The translations under genes were made by a program, and so were the position numbers. 64,000 nucleotides of DNA from Tridacna crocea (taxonomy: Eukaryota > Mollusca > Bivalvia > Cardiida > Cardiidae). Positions 43,416-54,285 of the stretch are shown here, in pieces. Below the pieces are notes generated by a model that made no database searches, had not been told where the DNA came from, and saw only the letters and a list, made by a program, of their open reading frames with translations. Where the stretch lies: the NCBI GenBank assembly GCA_943736015.1, contig OX031065.1, forward strand, positions 24,380,427 to 24,444,426, written 5' to 3'. The stretch's first letter is position 1. Each line of letters opens with the position of its first letter.

Positions 43416-43793
43416 TACGTGCGCACGTAATAGTTATTACGTGCGCACGTATTAGTTAATACGTGCGCACGTATTAGCTAATACGTGCGCACGCAATAGT
43501 ATTACGTGCGCACGTATTAGTTAATACGTGCGCACGTATTAGCTACTGCGTGCGCACGTAATACTATTGCGTGCGCACGTATTAACTAATACGTGGGCAC
43601 GTAATAACTAATACGTGCGCACGCAATAGTATTACGTGCGCACGCAGTAGCTAATACGTGCGCACGTATTAACTAATACGTGCGCACGTAATACTATTGC
43701 GTGCGCACGTATTAACTATTACGTGCGCACGTAATAACTATTACGTGCGCACGTAGTATAAAATATATCTTCCATGTCACTTTTGTGCCACCG
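43416..43793. repeat. Right subterminal array of 16 palindromic units plus TIR
   Basis: The motif 'tacgtgcgcacgta' and variants repeat at 21-22 bp from 43416 to 43755. The 38-bp TIR (43756-43793) follows, the exact inverse of 32257-32294. This array is five units longer than the left one. The order of variants (tgcgtgc ... followed by tacgtgc with cgcaata linkers) is partly shared with the left array, which suggests copying between ends or expansion in blocks. Confidence 0.9.
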
Positions 43794-43869
43794 TACTTAA
43801 AGCCTACTGATATTGAATCAATTCGATAGAAGTTAAATGTAAATGGAGCAATGCCTTTTCCTTACGATA

Positions 43870-44428
43870 ATGCAAAAAAAAAAAAGATTTTAGCAAACGC
43901 TGGGTACAAGCATTCTTTCTTTTTCCATCGATGATCTGTAAACATTGTAGAACAGTTGTTTCTATTTATGCTACATTTGATAAGTCATCTGAAAAATCCT
44001 TCATTTACATCAAGGACCGAATTTTGTTGTCTGGTGAAGAGATACGGTACTGATTTAAGTCTGCATTCCAATCTGGCAACATTTTTTCTGCAATCTTAGG
44101 GATCAGCATTTCCTCCTTTTCTCTGAATGTTTTCTACGTTTTGAAATAATAAATCCTACCTTTTTAGCCCTGCTGTACAGTTTGTTGTCTTCAAATCTAG
44201 CATTATCGTATATAGTGTAGAATTAACTCTTTGCCAGTCTACAAATCCAAGTCCTGTTCAAATTCAAATGATTTGCAGACGACATACTGGAACTTTTTCT
44301 TTGAAAGGGTGGTAAATATTGTAACCAAAAATGCAGGTTACCAGCATTTCCTCCTTCTCCCGCATTGTTTTTTAAAAAAAGTTCCTTTTCTAGTCAATAA
44401 ACCCGGTATCATGTAGTAAAGGGTAAAA
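43870..44428. mobile_element. TTAA MITE remnants and one fuller copy
   Basis: Degraded pieces lie at about 43885-44150 ('gctgggtacaagcattc', 'catttcctccttttctctg'). A fuller forward copy runs 44226-44428, from TTAA + 'ctctttgccagtctac' to 'tcatgtagtaaagggtaaa'. Confidence 0.6.
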
Positions 44429-44470
44429 TGATAATAGTACAACCTGTATTTTCTAATTCATTCGTTTCAG

Positions 44471-44594
44471 CGATGGGCAAAAAGATCACCAACACTCGGC
44501 TAAAATTAAATTTCATTCATTAGGCCTTGGAGGCGAGGATAAAGGCAAATTACTGACGCTTACCTCAGTAAAGGACAGATTGAATCACTCAAAT
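44471..44594 (+). CDS. METTL24-like: METTL24-like gene, internal exon C
   Basis: Acceptor 'attcgtttcag', donor 'gtaggc'. The first base completes the codon begun by exon B. Then come 41 codons, 'DGQKDHQHSAKIKFHSLGLG' followed by 'GEDKGKLLTLTSV' and 'KDRLNHSN', ending in phase 0. The sequence has the family pattern 'FDP-x-D/N-x-x-x-x-D-H ... F-H-x-x-G-L-x-G' and then the 'L-x-T-L-x-S-[IV]' segment that precedes the catalytic-core strand in exon D. It was too short to be noticed as an ORF and was found by phase and motif between exons B and D. A pyrimidine-rich tract (44600-44690) follows the donor. Confidence 0.8.
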
Positions 44595-45667
44595 GTAGGC
44601 CTTCTCTCTCTCGCTCCATTTCTTTTTCTCCATCTCTTTCTTTCTCTGTCTATGTCTTTCTTTCTCTCTCTATTTTTCCCACCGGCAAAGGGACTGTGTT
44701 CCATGTAAAAGTTGGTGTTGGCTCTCGGTATTTTTCTATCTGTCCTTAAGTAGTGTTTCACCAATATTATCTACAGATTTAAAAAATGCTTGATACACTT
44801 ATAAAATTGACGAATGATAAAAAAAAAAAAAAAAATAGGACTTGCTTTTAGAATCATTTATTTTTCCCTCGAAGTTCTTAAACTGTCGACGATTTTTTTC
44901 CTTTTCCTCTTGTAATACATGTATATTTTTTCTTCAAGTTTATGTTTATGAAAAAACACAACATCTTTCATTTTGTTATATACCTATTGATTTCTATGAG
45001 TACGTTACCTGCGTGCAGACTGCCTTTAGCCTAGTTTCTGTTTTGATGTTACGTATGATTTTCATCTGCCATTCAAAGAGAATAATAATAAAAGAAGCAT
45101 CCACTAACCCACTATGTTTTATGAAAGTCTTACCTTTTCATAAAATTGTACATAATTGGAATAACCGTTGTTGAATTGTAGAAATATGACAAAAGAAGTA
45201 CATGAATCATGTTGAAGTAATCATCCTGAAGCTTGTGTTTGCTTGTCGCTGTATAACAGAATTTCGAATCTAATGTTATATTTTCCCTCTTAGCTAGAAG
45301 TATACAAACGCCCAAGCAAGTAACTAAAACAAACAAAATGTATTCCATACATATTTGGCACATGATGTCCAGCTTCAGTGATAAAGAATGTCAAGTATAC
45401 AAGATGTCTTTTAAGAATATCTGGCAGAAACACACCAAATATAGTTATGGAAAGAAAAATATCTTGCAAAAAGGAAACACCCACCATGATGACCACGTAC
45501 AAAATATACTTCGAGTATGATTGGTGTATTTAAACCTTTTTCTTAAAACAGTGATGAAGCCCTGCAACATTACATTAAACAGGTTTTTGCAGCTCTTCCC
45601 TTGAAGCAAAAGTTTGAAGCCAGCACTTTGTGGCAAAGTACAAAAAGCCCACAAGGGTCAAAACGGG

Positions 45668-48600
45668 GGTAAAAACGTTTTCCAAAAACACGTAATGAAG
45701 TGAATTTAAAACACGTTATAACGCAAAAAGTCGCATTAACGCGAAAAATAATGTATTTTACGTGTTTAAAAGTCTAAGTAACGCTAAAGATCTCGTTGTA
45801 ACGTGAATTTGAAACACGTAATAACGCAAAACAAAGTCGCATGAACATGAAAAAATATGCACTAATGTGTTTTAAAACATTTACTAACGCATTTAAAAGT
45901 GATAACATGAATCGAAAATTTAAATAAAGTGTTCTTTTTACCTTTACAACATTACATGGGAACGGTTATCTTAAATTTAGAATAAGTTCATTGATATACA
46001 ATCGAATATCCCAACTCTTTTTTCATGACCTTTCTAGGATTCACTAGTATTAGGTCTGCATCTTTACTTTTTTTGCAACTGTTAGATGAGGGGTCACTAA
46101 TGGCAGCGAAGATCGAATATGGATTACAGCAATGAAAGAAAATTTTCACTATCATTATCCTTCATCTTGACAAGACTGTTGAAAATCTTTGTTCAATTGA
46201 TGTTTCGCATTCTTTCTTACATTTTTCATGTATTTAGCCTCGGGAGTACGCTTACCAATACTGGCTAGTTTTTTTTTCAGCAATAACTCGCCAATTACTA
46301 CCAATAATTCGGTGAGCGATATTTGCAAGCCACTGGCTGCTATTCTACATAGTCATCTTTGAAAGATGCCAAAAAGTGAAAGAGGAATGAAACCTTTAGC
46401 ACTGACGACCATCGCTCTCCAAAAAGAATTTTTGCTCAGCCGTTACATCGAGCCATCGGACGGCCTCCCGGCCTGTTTCAAGCCTTTTATGTTTACAAAC
46501 TGACCTACCAAGGTCAGAGAGGTCTCAATGTGTAGATATTCATTGAGGTGGCATTCATGAAGGATTAAATAATCAGCAAATATTGCAGTGATTTAAACAC
46601 CAATGAAAACGGGGTAAAATCGAAATAAACAAAAAACATCCAGACATTAGCGAAGTCGCAATGTTTGTTTCGTTATAAAGGTTTCATTTGGAAATCTTAT
46701 GTGGTTTGAGGGTCAGAATTATTAGCTTGTAACTTACGCTAGTCACGTCTAATGGCAGAAAACAGAAAAGCTGCATACTTATATTGATGATATTTGAATT
46801 GGAAGATTCACTGGACTTCTTTGAACTCAATCATAACGTTAACAGTAAAAGAAAAGTGGTGTTACTAGAGGTTTCTGATTCGCGTTACTACGACCGCTTT
46901 AAACAAATAAATACGAGATTTTTTCACGTAAGTGTGACTTTTTTGCGTCGTATTGGGTGTTTACACCATGTTCGCGGCAGCCACGGCAGCCCCATTTCTG
47001 ACAACGGTGAACAAAACCTGATTGACGTAATACAACGTAGAGGAACGGGATACGCAAACTTGATCGTATCAGAACTTACCAGCAAATAACAAACCGCAAT
47101 AAGACTCGGAGACGATCCGTGTCTGGACGTGGAAGCCCTTTTTGCACCGGTATGGCCCAGGTCCTAAAAAGTCGCAACGATCGATCCATTCCGCTACAGC
47201 CTGTCAAGTTTCTCACCAGTACCGTGGTAACCCAGGCGATCACGGTCTGACAAGTTTGTTTATCACGTTCCTCTGTGTCGTACACGTAGCGTAAAGAGAC
47301 TTAGATAAATTTAACTAAACTTGGTAAATGAAGAAAAAAGGAACAAAATCTCACAGCACACCACGTTTCAGACAAACGGGACTTCCGTTGCTGCCGAAAA
47401 TATACTATAAACGTAGGGTTACTACGACTTTTAAACGCATTTATTGTGTGGTTTAAATAGAGGATAATGCATGAGTGTTTTATGTATTAAATTATCATTT
47501 TTATCAAACGAGTTGGCAATTTAAGTTGTATGGCACGAGCGTCCAATACATTTTCGTCAACGAGTTTGATAAAAACGATACTACCTAAACACGAATGTGA
47601 GATTATATTCATCACAGAAAAAAAAAAAAACGAAGGACAGACGGAAAAATGCCCTGCATCATCACCTGATCCTCTATACTGTTCATGGGTCTATGTTTAC
47701 AATTTTGGTTTCGTTTCAGATCTGTATTCACAAGTAAATAGTTCTTTGACATTTACACCGAAAGAAGAATGAGATACTTTAAAGTGGGATTAAATCCACT
47801 TCCTTCCGCTATATTATTGGTTTTAAGAGACTTTCGCCGCATTTCAAGATTTCTATAAAACATGAAAAGCAAAAAGTTTCCGCGCTTATACGTCTTGGCA
47901 ACAGTGACGTCATTTTTCCATAAAACGGCGTAGCAGTACAACTTCGTTTGGTTTCTCTTGCTTCACGCGCTCATTACTGAAAATTTATCAGAACCGAGAC
48001 CAAAAAAATGATAATACTCTAGTGTATTATCAAAAATAAGTCTAATACACTGCCAGAGGAGATGTAAATGTGATAAGACACGTTACTGCGGTATTTTTCG
48101 CTTTAGTGCGACTTTCTTAAGTATTTTTACGAGCTTTGCTTCACGTTATAACGACAATTTTTACGTTACTACGACTTTTTAACAGATTATCACGCGTTAC
48201 TACGACTTTTTAACAGATTATCACGTGTTTTAACGTAGTTGACCCCTAATAGAAAACAGCTATTTCCACAATAATATTATCCTACAAAATTTGCTATGAT
48301 TAAAAAAGAGTGTTATTGTACTTCTTTAACCAAGCCACTTTGAAATCCCTTTTTGTCTTTTCTAAAAAAATCACTTATAAATCTAAAACCACTATATTTT
48401 CATAACAAAGATAGATATTAATTACCTCCCTTTTCTGAAAACTAACAAAAGTATCTACAAATAATTTCAAGATAGATATAAAGAAATTTCTGGTCGGTTA
48501 AAAATGTGTAAAAGTATTATACCTGTATAAATCCATAATTATCAACTATCAAGAAAACTTTATGCGATGCAGCACCAGAGGTATTAGGGGTCTACTACCT

Positions 48601-48788
48601 TAAACCACGTTTTACGAGATTTTTTTCACATTGGTGCGTTTTCGCTTGCGTAATTACTTGTTTTGAATTCACTTTTTTTTTTGCTTTACTACGACTTTTT
48701 TCACGTGTCCTAAATCACGTTTATATGAGATTGTTCGCGTTAGTGCAACTTTTTTGCCTTATAATGTGTTTTTGGAAAAAAAATTACC
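45668..48788. mobile_element. Unclassified element with repeat-rich inverted ends
   Basis: The left end starts 'ggtaaaaacgttttccaaaa' and the right end is its imperfect inverse ('tttttggaaaaaaaattacc'). Over about 100-200 bp both ends carry repeats such as 'aacgcaaaaagtcgcattaa' or inverted 'ttagtgcaacttttttgcc'. Related motifs 'ttactacgactttttaacag' occur inside at 48145-48235 (two close copies) and 47410. 'gacccctaat' at 48241 and its inverse 'attaggggtc' at 48585 may mark a nested insertion. No transposase was recognised. It lies in the last METTL24-like intron. Confidence 0.6.
46784..47089 (+). other. Unassigned 101-codon ORF inside the 45.7-48.8 kb element
   Basis: It has more complex composition than its surroundings, with no repeats in the peptide. 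The C-terminal half ('GSPISDNGEQNLIDVIQRRG' then 'TGYANLIVSELTSK') vaguely resembles the first helix-turn-helix of a transposase, but the reading stops there. It may be a remnant of the element's own gene. No domain is certain. Confidence 0.2.
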
Positions 48789-49239
48789 TTCATTTTGATC
48801 CATCTAGGTTTTCGTAGAAAAGTATCTAGTATAACAAAAATGCTGTTTTAGCAAGACTGTACACCATCCATATCTAATACTAGTATCATTTCGAAATGGT
48901 TGAAAATGAAGTTAAAAATCAATTAGAATTAAGAATGATCTTGAAAACAGCGCGATCATGACCACCTCATCTGCCGTTTTTTTCACATTTTCTCAAGGAC
49001 AATGCGTATGAAGTCCACCCTCAGACAGTAGATTAGCTAAAGGCAAGAAAAGTTCCAGAAATGAGCCTGATCATGTCTTAGATCGATGAAAACAAATTTT
49101 ATGAAGAGACAAATAACCTGCGACTTCAAAATGACTTTATTTTAAACATTTAATGTAAATCGATGTATCTTTTGAAAGGCTCTAGCTGCCTATTTTGTTC
49201 AATGTTTTCTTAAACACTGTATTTTCATTAAAATTTGAA

Positions 49240-49640
49240 TAGAATTTGTATAGATGAAACTTCACGGTTGATAGATGCCGATGAGAAAAAGTGCAGTACA
49301 CAAGAACCATAACTCTTGATTACATTATTTAAGAGTTTTTACCCTTCGTTATTTTTCTTGGTGACTTTTTGTCCTGATCAAAACATGATACTACATGAGA
49401 GATAAGCATGAAACTTCACAAATGACACTGTGGCAAAATGCAGTGCAAATAACTTTCAGTGCCAAATTTTAGTTGTTGTTGCCCTTTGATATTTGCCATA
49501 CTTAAATTTTGTTAAGAGCATAACTTGAAAACTACAAGAGATATAGTCATTAAACGTTACAGGTTGATAGATGACATTGAGGAGAAATGCAGTGCACAAG
49601 AACCATTAATCTTGATTCAATAATTTGGGAGATCTTGCTA
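49240..49640 (+). repeat. Diverged tandem units related to 25787-27023
   Basis: 'gatgaaacttcacggttgat', 'aagtgcagtacacaagaacc', 'ataactcttgatt' and 'ttaagagttttta' recur at about 150-165-bp spacing, in the same order as in the repeat at 25787. Confidence 0.55.
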
Positions 49641-50287
49641 TTTCGGCTCACAAACAAACGACTGTTAACGTTGGAGGGATGCAATACTATTTATTTATTT
49701 TGTGTTTTTAACGTTTGAATTTAAGGAAAACCTTAAAATACGTGCTTTGCAAACGTGCACCGCTGACGTGAGATCACGTAGAGGCTATAGAAAAGCTTGA
49801 TTTATAATAATGACTGAAAATTTGGACTAATGTAAAGAGTTCTAATGGGTGCTGGAAAATGGATTAATTTAAATAATATTTTCCACTCTGAAAGAAAAAT
49901 TGGAAACAAAGGTAAAAATAGACTTATATGAAATACTAACAAAAAGAAAATACGTTTACTTGAATATCTTACCTTGTTCAATAACCTATGCACATCCAAA
50001 CAGTTGCCGCGTAACTTGTCACCAGTGTTTCAGTTTGACATTAATCTTAACCCATGGTGCATAAGAATATGCTAAATGTGTAGATATAGATCGGGCTGAG
50101 CATTATATGATGTTTAGTCTTGGATTTAAACTAACTGCTATTTACAATAAGTACTTAAAATGACGTGTACTTCTTACTTCCTCACTAAGGGTAGATTTCA
50201 ATTTTAAAAAGGTTTATCTTTTGTACTGGTGGAAATTTAGCCCAATGGGCAATATGTTAATTTTTCTTTTGACTCAGCTTTTCCAAC

Positions 50288-50505
50288 CGTTCGTCACATA
50301 AACCCGAGTTTTGACGACCCTTAGAAAGATGTTAAAAGTTTCTCGGAAAAAGGAGAAAGTGCTTGTAACATCCATTTTCTCCTTTTTGACAGTGTTTTTG
50401 CGCTCTCAAAAACAAACATTAATTTTGAATCATATCTTTTGTTGTCTACAAATTTTTGTGGTTGGATTGTTCTAAAACAATTTGTCATTTGGTGACGAGT
50501 TTGAG
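50288..50505 (-). mobile_element. TTAA MITE family copy cut by a tandem duplication breakpoint
   Basis: 'aacccgagttttgacgaccc' to 'atttggtgacgagttt' with hairpin 50335-50398. Its last ~55 bp are also found at 52692-52745, so the copy spans the start of the 2-kb duplication. Confidence 0.65.
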
Positions 50506-50588
50506 TGGATTAGCACATCTGCACATTAGCACAAAGGGTGTTTTGGCAAACTGTTGATAGGAAATGTGTTTGATTGCAAAGCATTCTG

Positions 50589-50808
50589 TAGCCTGGCATT
50601 CAGGCCCTGCATTTAAGTCATTCTAATAAACAAGGTACACAACTACAGCAAAGTCACAGAAATATGTGTTGTTATTTGCCCTTCATCTGAAATATAGACG
50701 TTAAATCAGACATTCAGATCATTGAGAACACAGAGGTTTGATTTTGCAGGTTTACGTGATGATTTTCTTTAATGATAAGGCTGTATTTAACGGATTGACA
50801 CCAGTCTA
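50589..50808 (+). mobile_element. 220-bp MITE with perfect 9-bp target duplication
   Basis: Ends 'tagcctgg' and 'ccagtcta'. 'agcattctg' stands directly on both sides (50580-50588 and 50809-50817). Same length as the copy at 23857. Confidence 0.88.
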
Positions 50809-51226
50809 AGCATTCTGCCGCTCTTATCAACTTGACCACCCGTTGTCAAAAGATAAAACAAACTATCGTCAAATCATATTAACAATTTCTTAATTGACAG
50901 CACACTTAAGTTCAATGCATTTTAAAATTATCAGACAACACTATTCCCCTTAATCCGATATTGAAATTTTTCATTAACTTAAACCTCTCTGTTAAATCAG
51001 AGTTAAATCTAAATTTTTTTGAAATATTTGTAATTCATTGTTATTTAATTTGGTATGATGCTGAGATGACTTTATTAGCCAAACGAAAGCAATCAGTATC
51101 TGTAATCAAATAATTCTGTGGTAGAAGGGAGATCTGTTGATTTTTTCCCTTTCGAATTGAAGTTCAAAATTTTGTTTAAAGATTGTTCTGTTACATTGGC
51201 CTTTGCCTCGGTAATTCTCCCTTTTT

Positions 51227-52175
51227 AGCTCACCTGAGCACGAAGTGCTCATGGTGAGCTTTGGTGATCGCCCAATGTCCGTTGTCCATCGTGCGTTGTC
51301 CGTCATGCGTCGTCCGTTGTCCGTCGTCCACAATTTCTTTTCACATCTTCTCCTCCCAAACCACTGGGCCAATCTTAATGAAACTTGGCAGACATGTTTC
51401 TTTGGTAAAGGTCTAGCAAAGTTGTTCAAGAGATTGAATTCCAGTCATAACTCTGGTTGCCATGGCAACCAAAAGGAAAAAATAGCAAAATCTTTGAAAA
51501 TCTTCTTCTCTGAAACTATAAGGCATAGAGTTTTGATATTTGGCATGTAGCATCTCCCAGTAGACTTCTATCAAGATTGTTTGTATGATGCCTCTGGGGT
51601 CAAAACTGGCCCCGCCCCGGGGGTCACAAGTTTTAAACATACCAACAAAGAAGGAAAACTTTAAAATTCTTCTTCTCTGAAACTAGAAGGGACAGAGCTT
51701 TGATATTTGGTATGTAGCATCCCCTAGTAGACTTCTACCAAGATTGATTGTATGATGCTCCTGGGATCAAAACTGGCCCCGCTCCGGGGTTCACAAGTTT
51801 GAAACATTGGAACAAAGAAGGAAAACTTTAAAAATCTTTTTCTCTGAAACAAGAAGGAGTAGAGCTTGGTATTTGGTATGAAGTATCTGCTAGTTGACCT
51901 CTACCAAGTTTGTTCACATGATGTCCCTGGGGTCCAAACTGGCCCAGCCTCGGGGTCTTCGAAACATAGGAACAAAGACGGAAAACTTTAAAAATATTTT
52001 TCTCTGAAACTTGAAATCGTACAGCTTTGATATTACATTATGAACTATCTTCTTGTGGACCTCTACCAAATACGATACGATGATCTTTTCGGAAAAGAAG
52101 AATTTTCATTGTAGACCTTTACTGCTTACTAGTACTCAGGTGAGCGATATAGGACCATCATGGTTCTCTTGTTAT
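51227..52175 (+). repeat. AGCTCACCTGAGCAC interspersed repeat (unit 1 copy)
   Basis: 'tagctcacctgagcacgaag', a 'gtccgttgtccgtcgtcc' tract, 'ccaaaccactgggccaatc', then ~165-bp units holding 'tttgatatttggtatgtagc' and 'tgatgcccctggggtc', and closing 'ggtgagcgatataggacc'. The - strand ORFs such as 51106-51429 are repeat shadows. Confidence 0.75.
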
Positions 52176-52833
52176 ACATATCCGTGTGCTTATTCGTTCA
52201 AGCATATTTGAATTACTTACCGAGAATTTATCATCGACAGAAATATACGATTAAAATATTTTTCCGAAATTTTATTGAGAGAAACATTCATGACAGCAAG
52301 ATTTAAGTAGCCTATCTGCTCTACTGTAAATGTATTGACTGTGTTTGTTTGTGAGCCCTAGGGCTCGAGGCAAGTTTCCAAGACCCCTGCCACCTGACCG
52401 TATATGTATTGACAGTGTTTGTTTGTGAGCCCTAAGGCTCGGGGCAAGTTTCCAAGACCCCTGCCACCTGACCGTACAACTAATAATGACACTTTGTGAG
52501 AGGGAGATCTTTTTGCCACTAAGTTAATTATTGTAGTCAGTATTTTAATAGATATGATACAGGTTTCAGTATTTGCTAACTGAAGTATAAATTTGATGTA
52601 ATTCGTAGCAGAAAATATTTTGACAATTAGTGAAATAACTTTAATTTACAAAACCTACCTCCTGTGACAGTTTTCTTTTCAATTTTATATATACAAATTT
52701 TTGTGGTTGGATTGTTCCAAAACAATTTGTCATTTGGTGACGAGTTTAAGTGGATTATCACATCTGCACATTAGCACAAAGGGTGTTTTGGCAAACTGTT
52801 GATAGGAAATGTGTTTGATTGCAAAGCATTCTG

Positions 52834-53049
52834 TAGCCTGGCATTCAGGCCCTGCATTTAAGTCATTCTAATAAACAAGGTACACAACTACAGCAAAGTC
52901 ACAGAAATATGTGTTGTTTTTTGCCCTTCAACTGAAATACAGACGTTAAATCAGACATTTAGAACATTGAGAACACAGAGGTTTGGTTTTACAGGTTTAC
53001 GTGATGATTTTCTTTAATGAAAAGGCTCTATTTAACGGACTGACACCAG
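52834..53049 (+). mobile_element. MITE copy carried in tandem unit 2, right end truncated
   Basis: Same insertion as 50589, with left flank 'agcattctg'. The right end stops at 'ccag' and joins directly to 'caatcagtatctg', which in unit 1 lies ~280 bp further on. Confidence 0.8.
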
Positions 53050-53182
53050 CAATCAGTATCTGTACAAAATTCTGTGGTAGAAGGGAGAGATCTGTTGATT
53101 TTTTCCCTTTCGCATTGAAGTTCAAAATTTTGTTTTAACATGTTCTGTTACATTGCCTGTTGCCTCGGTAATCCTCCCTTTT

Positions 53183-54285
53183 TAGCTCACCTGAGCACGA
53201 AGTGTTCATGGTGAGCTTTTGTGATCGCCCAATGTCCGTTGTGCGTCGTCCGTCGTCCACAATTTCTTTAAACATCTTCTCCTCCCAAACCACTGGGCCA
53301 ATCTTGATGAAACCTGGCAGGCATGTTCCTTGGGTAAAGGTCTGCCAAAGTTGTTCAAAAGATTGAATTCCAGCCATAACTCTGGTTGCCATGGCGACCA
53401 AAAGGAAAAAAATAGCAAAATCTTTGAAAATCTTCTTCTCCGAAACTATAACACAGAGACTTTTGATATTTGGTATGTAGCATCTCCTAGTAGACTTCTA
53501 CCAAGATTGTTCATATGATGCGCCTGGGGTCAAAACTGGTCCTGCCTCGGGGTCACAAGTTTGAAACATAGGAACAAAGAAGGAAAACTTTAAAATTCTT
53601 TTTTTCTCAAACTAGAAGGGACAAAACTTTGATATTTGGTATGTAGTATCTAATAGTGGACCTCTACCAAGATTCTTCATATGATGCCCCTGGGGTCAAA
53701 ACTGGTCCCGTCCCGCGGGGTCACATGTTTGAAACATAGGAACAAAGAAGGAAAACTTTAAAATTCTTCTTCTCTGAAACTAGAAGGTGGAGAGCTTTGA
53801 TATTTGGTATTTAGCATCTCCTATTAAACCTCTACCAAGATTGTTCAGATGATGCCCCTGGGGTCAAAACTGGCCCGGTCCCGGGGGTCACAAGTTTGAA
53901 ACATTGGAACAAAGAAGGAAAACTTTAAAAACCTTCTTCTCTGAAACAAGAAGGAGTAGAGCTTTGATATTTGGTATGAAGCATTTGCTATTTGACCTCT
54001 ACCAAGTTTGTTCACGTGATGTCCCTGGGGTCCAAACTGGCCCAGCCTCAGGGTCACAAGTTAGAAACATAGGAACAAAGATGTAAAACTTTAAAAATAT
54101 GTTTTTTTCTCTGAAACTTGAAATCGTACAGCTTTGATATTACATTATGAACTATCTTCTTGTGGACCTCTACCAAATATGATACGATGATCTTTTCGGA
54201 AAAGAAGAATTTTCATTGTAGACCTTTACTGCTTACTAGTACTAAGGTGAGCGATATAGGACCATCATGGTCCTCTTGTTATACA
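53183..54285 (+). repeat. AGCTCACCTGAGCAC interspersed repeat (unit 2 copy)
   Basis: Same structure as 51227-52175, with one more internal unit of the 'tttgatatttggtatgtagc' type by eye. Confidence 0.75.

Larger units (their letters stand above)
32257..43793. mobile_element. 11.5-kb THAP/DDE DNA transposon with YqaJ module (ISL2EU-like)
   Basis: It has perfect 38-bp terminal inverted repeats (32257-32294 and 43756-43793, starting 'cggtggcacaaaagtgacat'). Inside both ends are arrays of a palindromic 14-mer, 11 units on the left and 16 on the right. A THAP + HTH + DDE transposase is coded on the - strand from the right end, and a SWIM/YqaJ nuclease gene on the + strand from the left end, so the two converge. 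The combination of an IS5-like DDE_Tnp_4 transposase, a THAP domain and a YqaJ partner fits the ISL2EU superfamily as I remember it from Repbase. TA lies on both sides (32255-32256 and 43794-43795), and 'cttaaa' repeats just outside (32249-32254 and 43796-43801). The element sits in the intron between METTL24-like exons B and C and carries about 17 nested TTAA MITE copies. Confidence 0.88.
50447..52691 (+). repeat. Tandem duplication, unit 1
   Basis: It starts at 'tacaaatttttgtggttgg' and repeats in direct orientation from 52692. It contains a MITE (50589-50808), a 'gagctcacc'-type repeat (51227-52175) and the tail 'acctacctcctgtgac' near 52655. It has about 270 bp (50805-51093) that unit 2 lacks. 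Near 52320-52480 a ~72-bp block around 'gtgtttgtttgtgagcccta' is itself doubled; unit 2 has one copy. Confidence 0.85.

Noticed and set aside
44842-45174. 110-codon + strand ORF as a possible gene
   Set aside because: It is low-complexity and rich in Phe, Ser and Cys from AT-rich DNA, with no splice or domain support. It lies in the METTL24-like intron.
46784-47285. Helix-turn-helix transposase for the 45.7-48.8 kb element
   Set aside because: The resemblance is limited to one helix-sized stretch. No catalytic residues were found on either strand, so only an unassigned ORF is listed.
51106-51640. ORFs in several frames in the tandem unit (and 53135-53518, 53845-54086)
   Set aside because: All derive from the 'gagctcacc' repeat. 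The same peptides appear in both tandem units and at other repeat copies.
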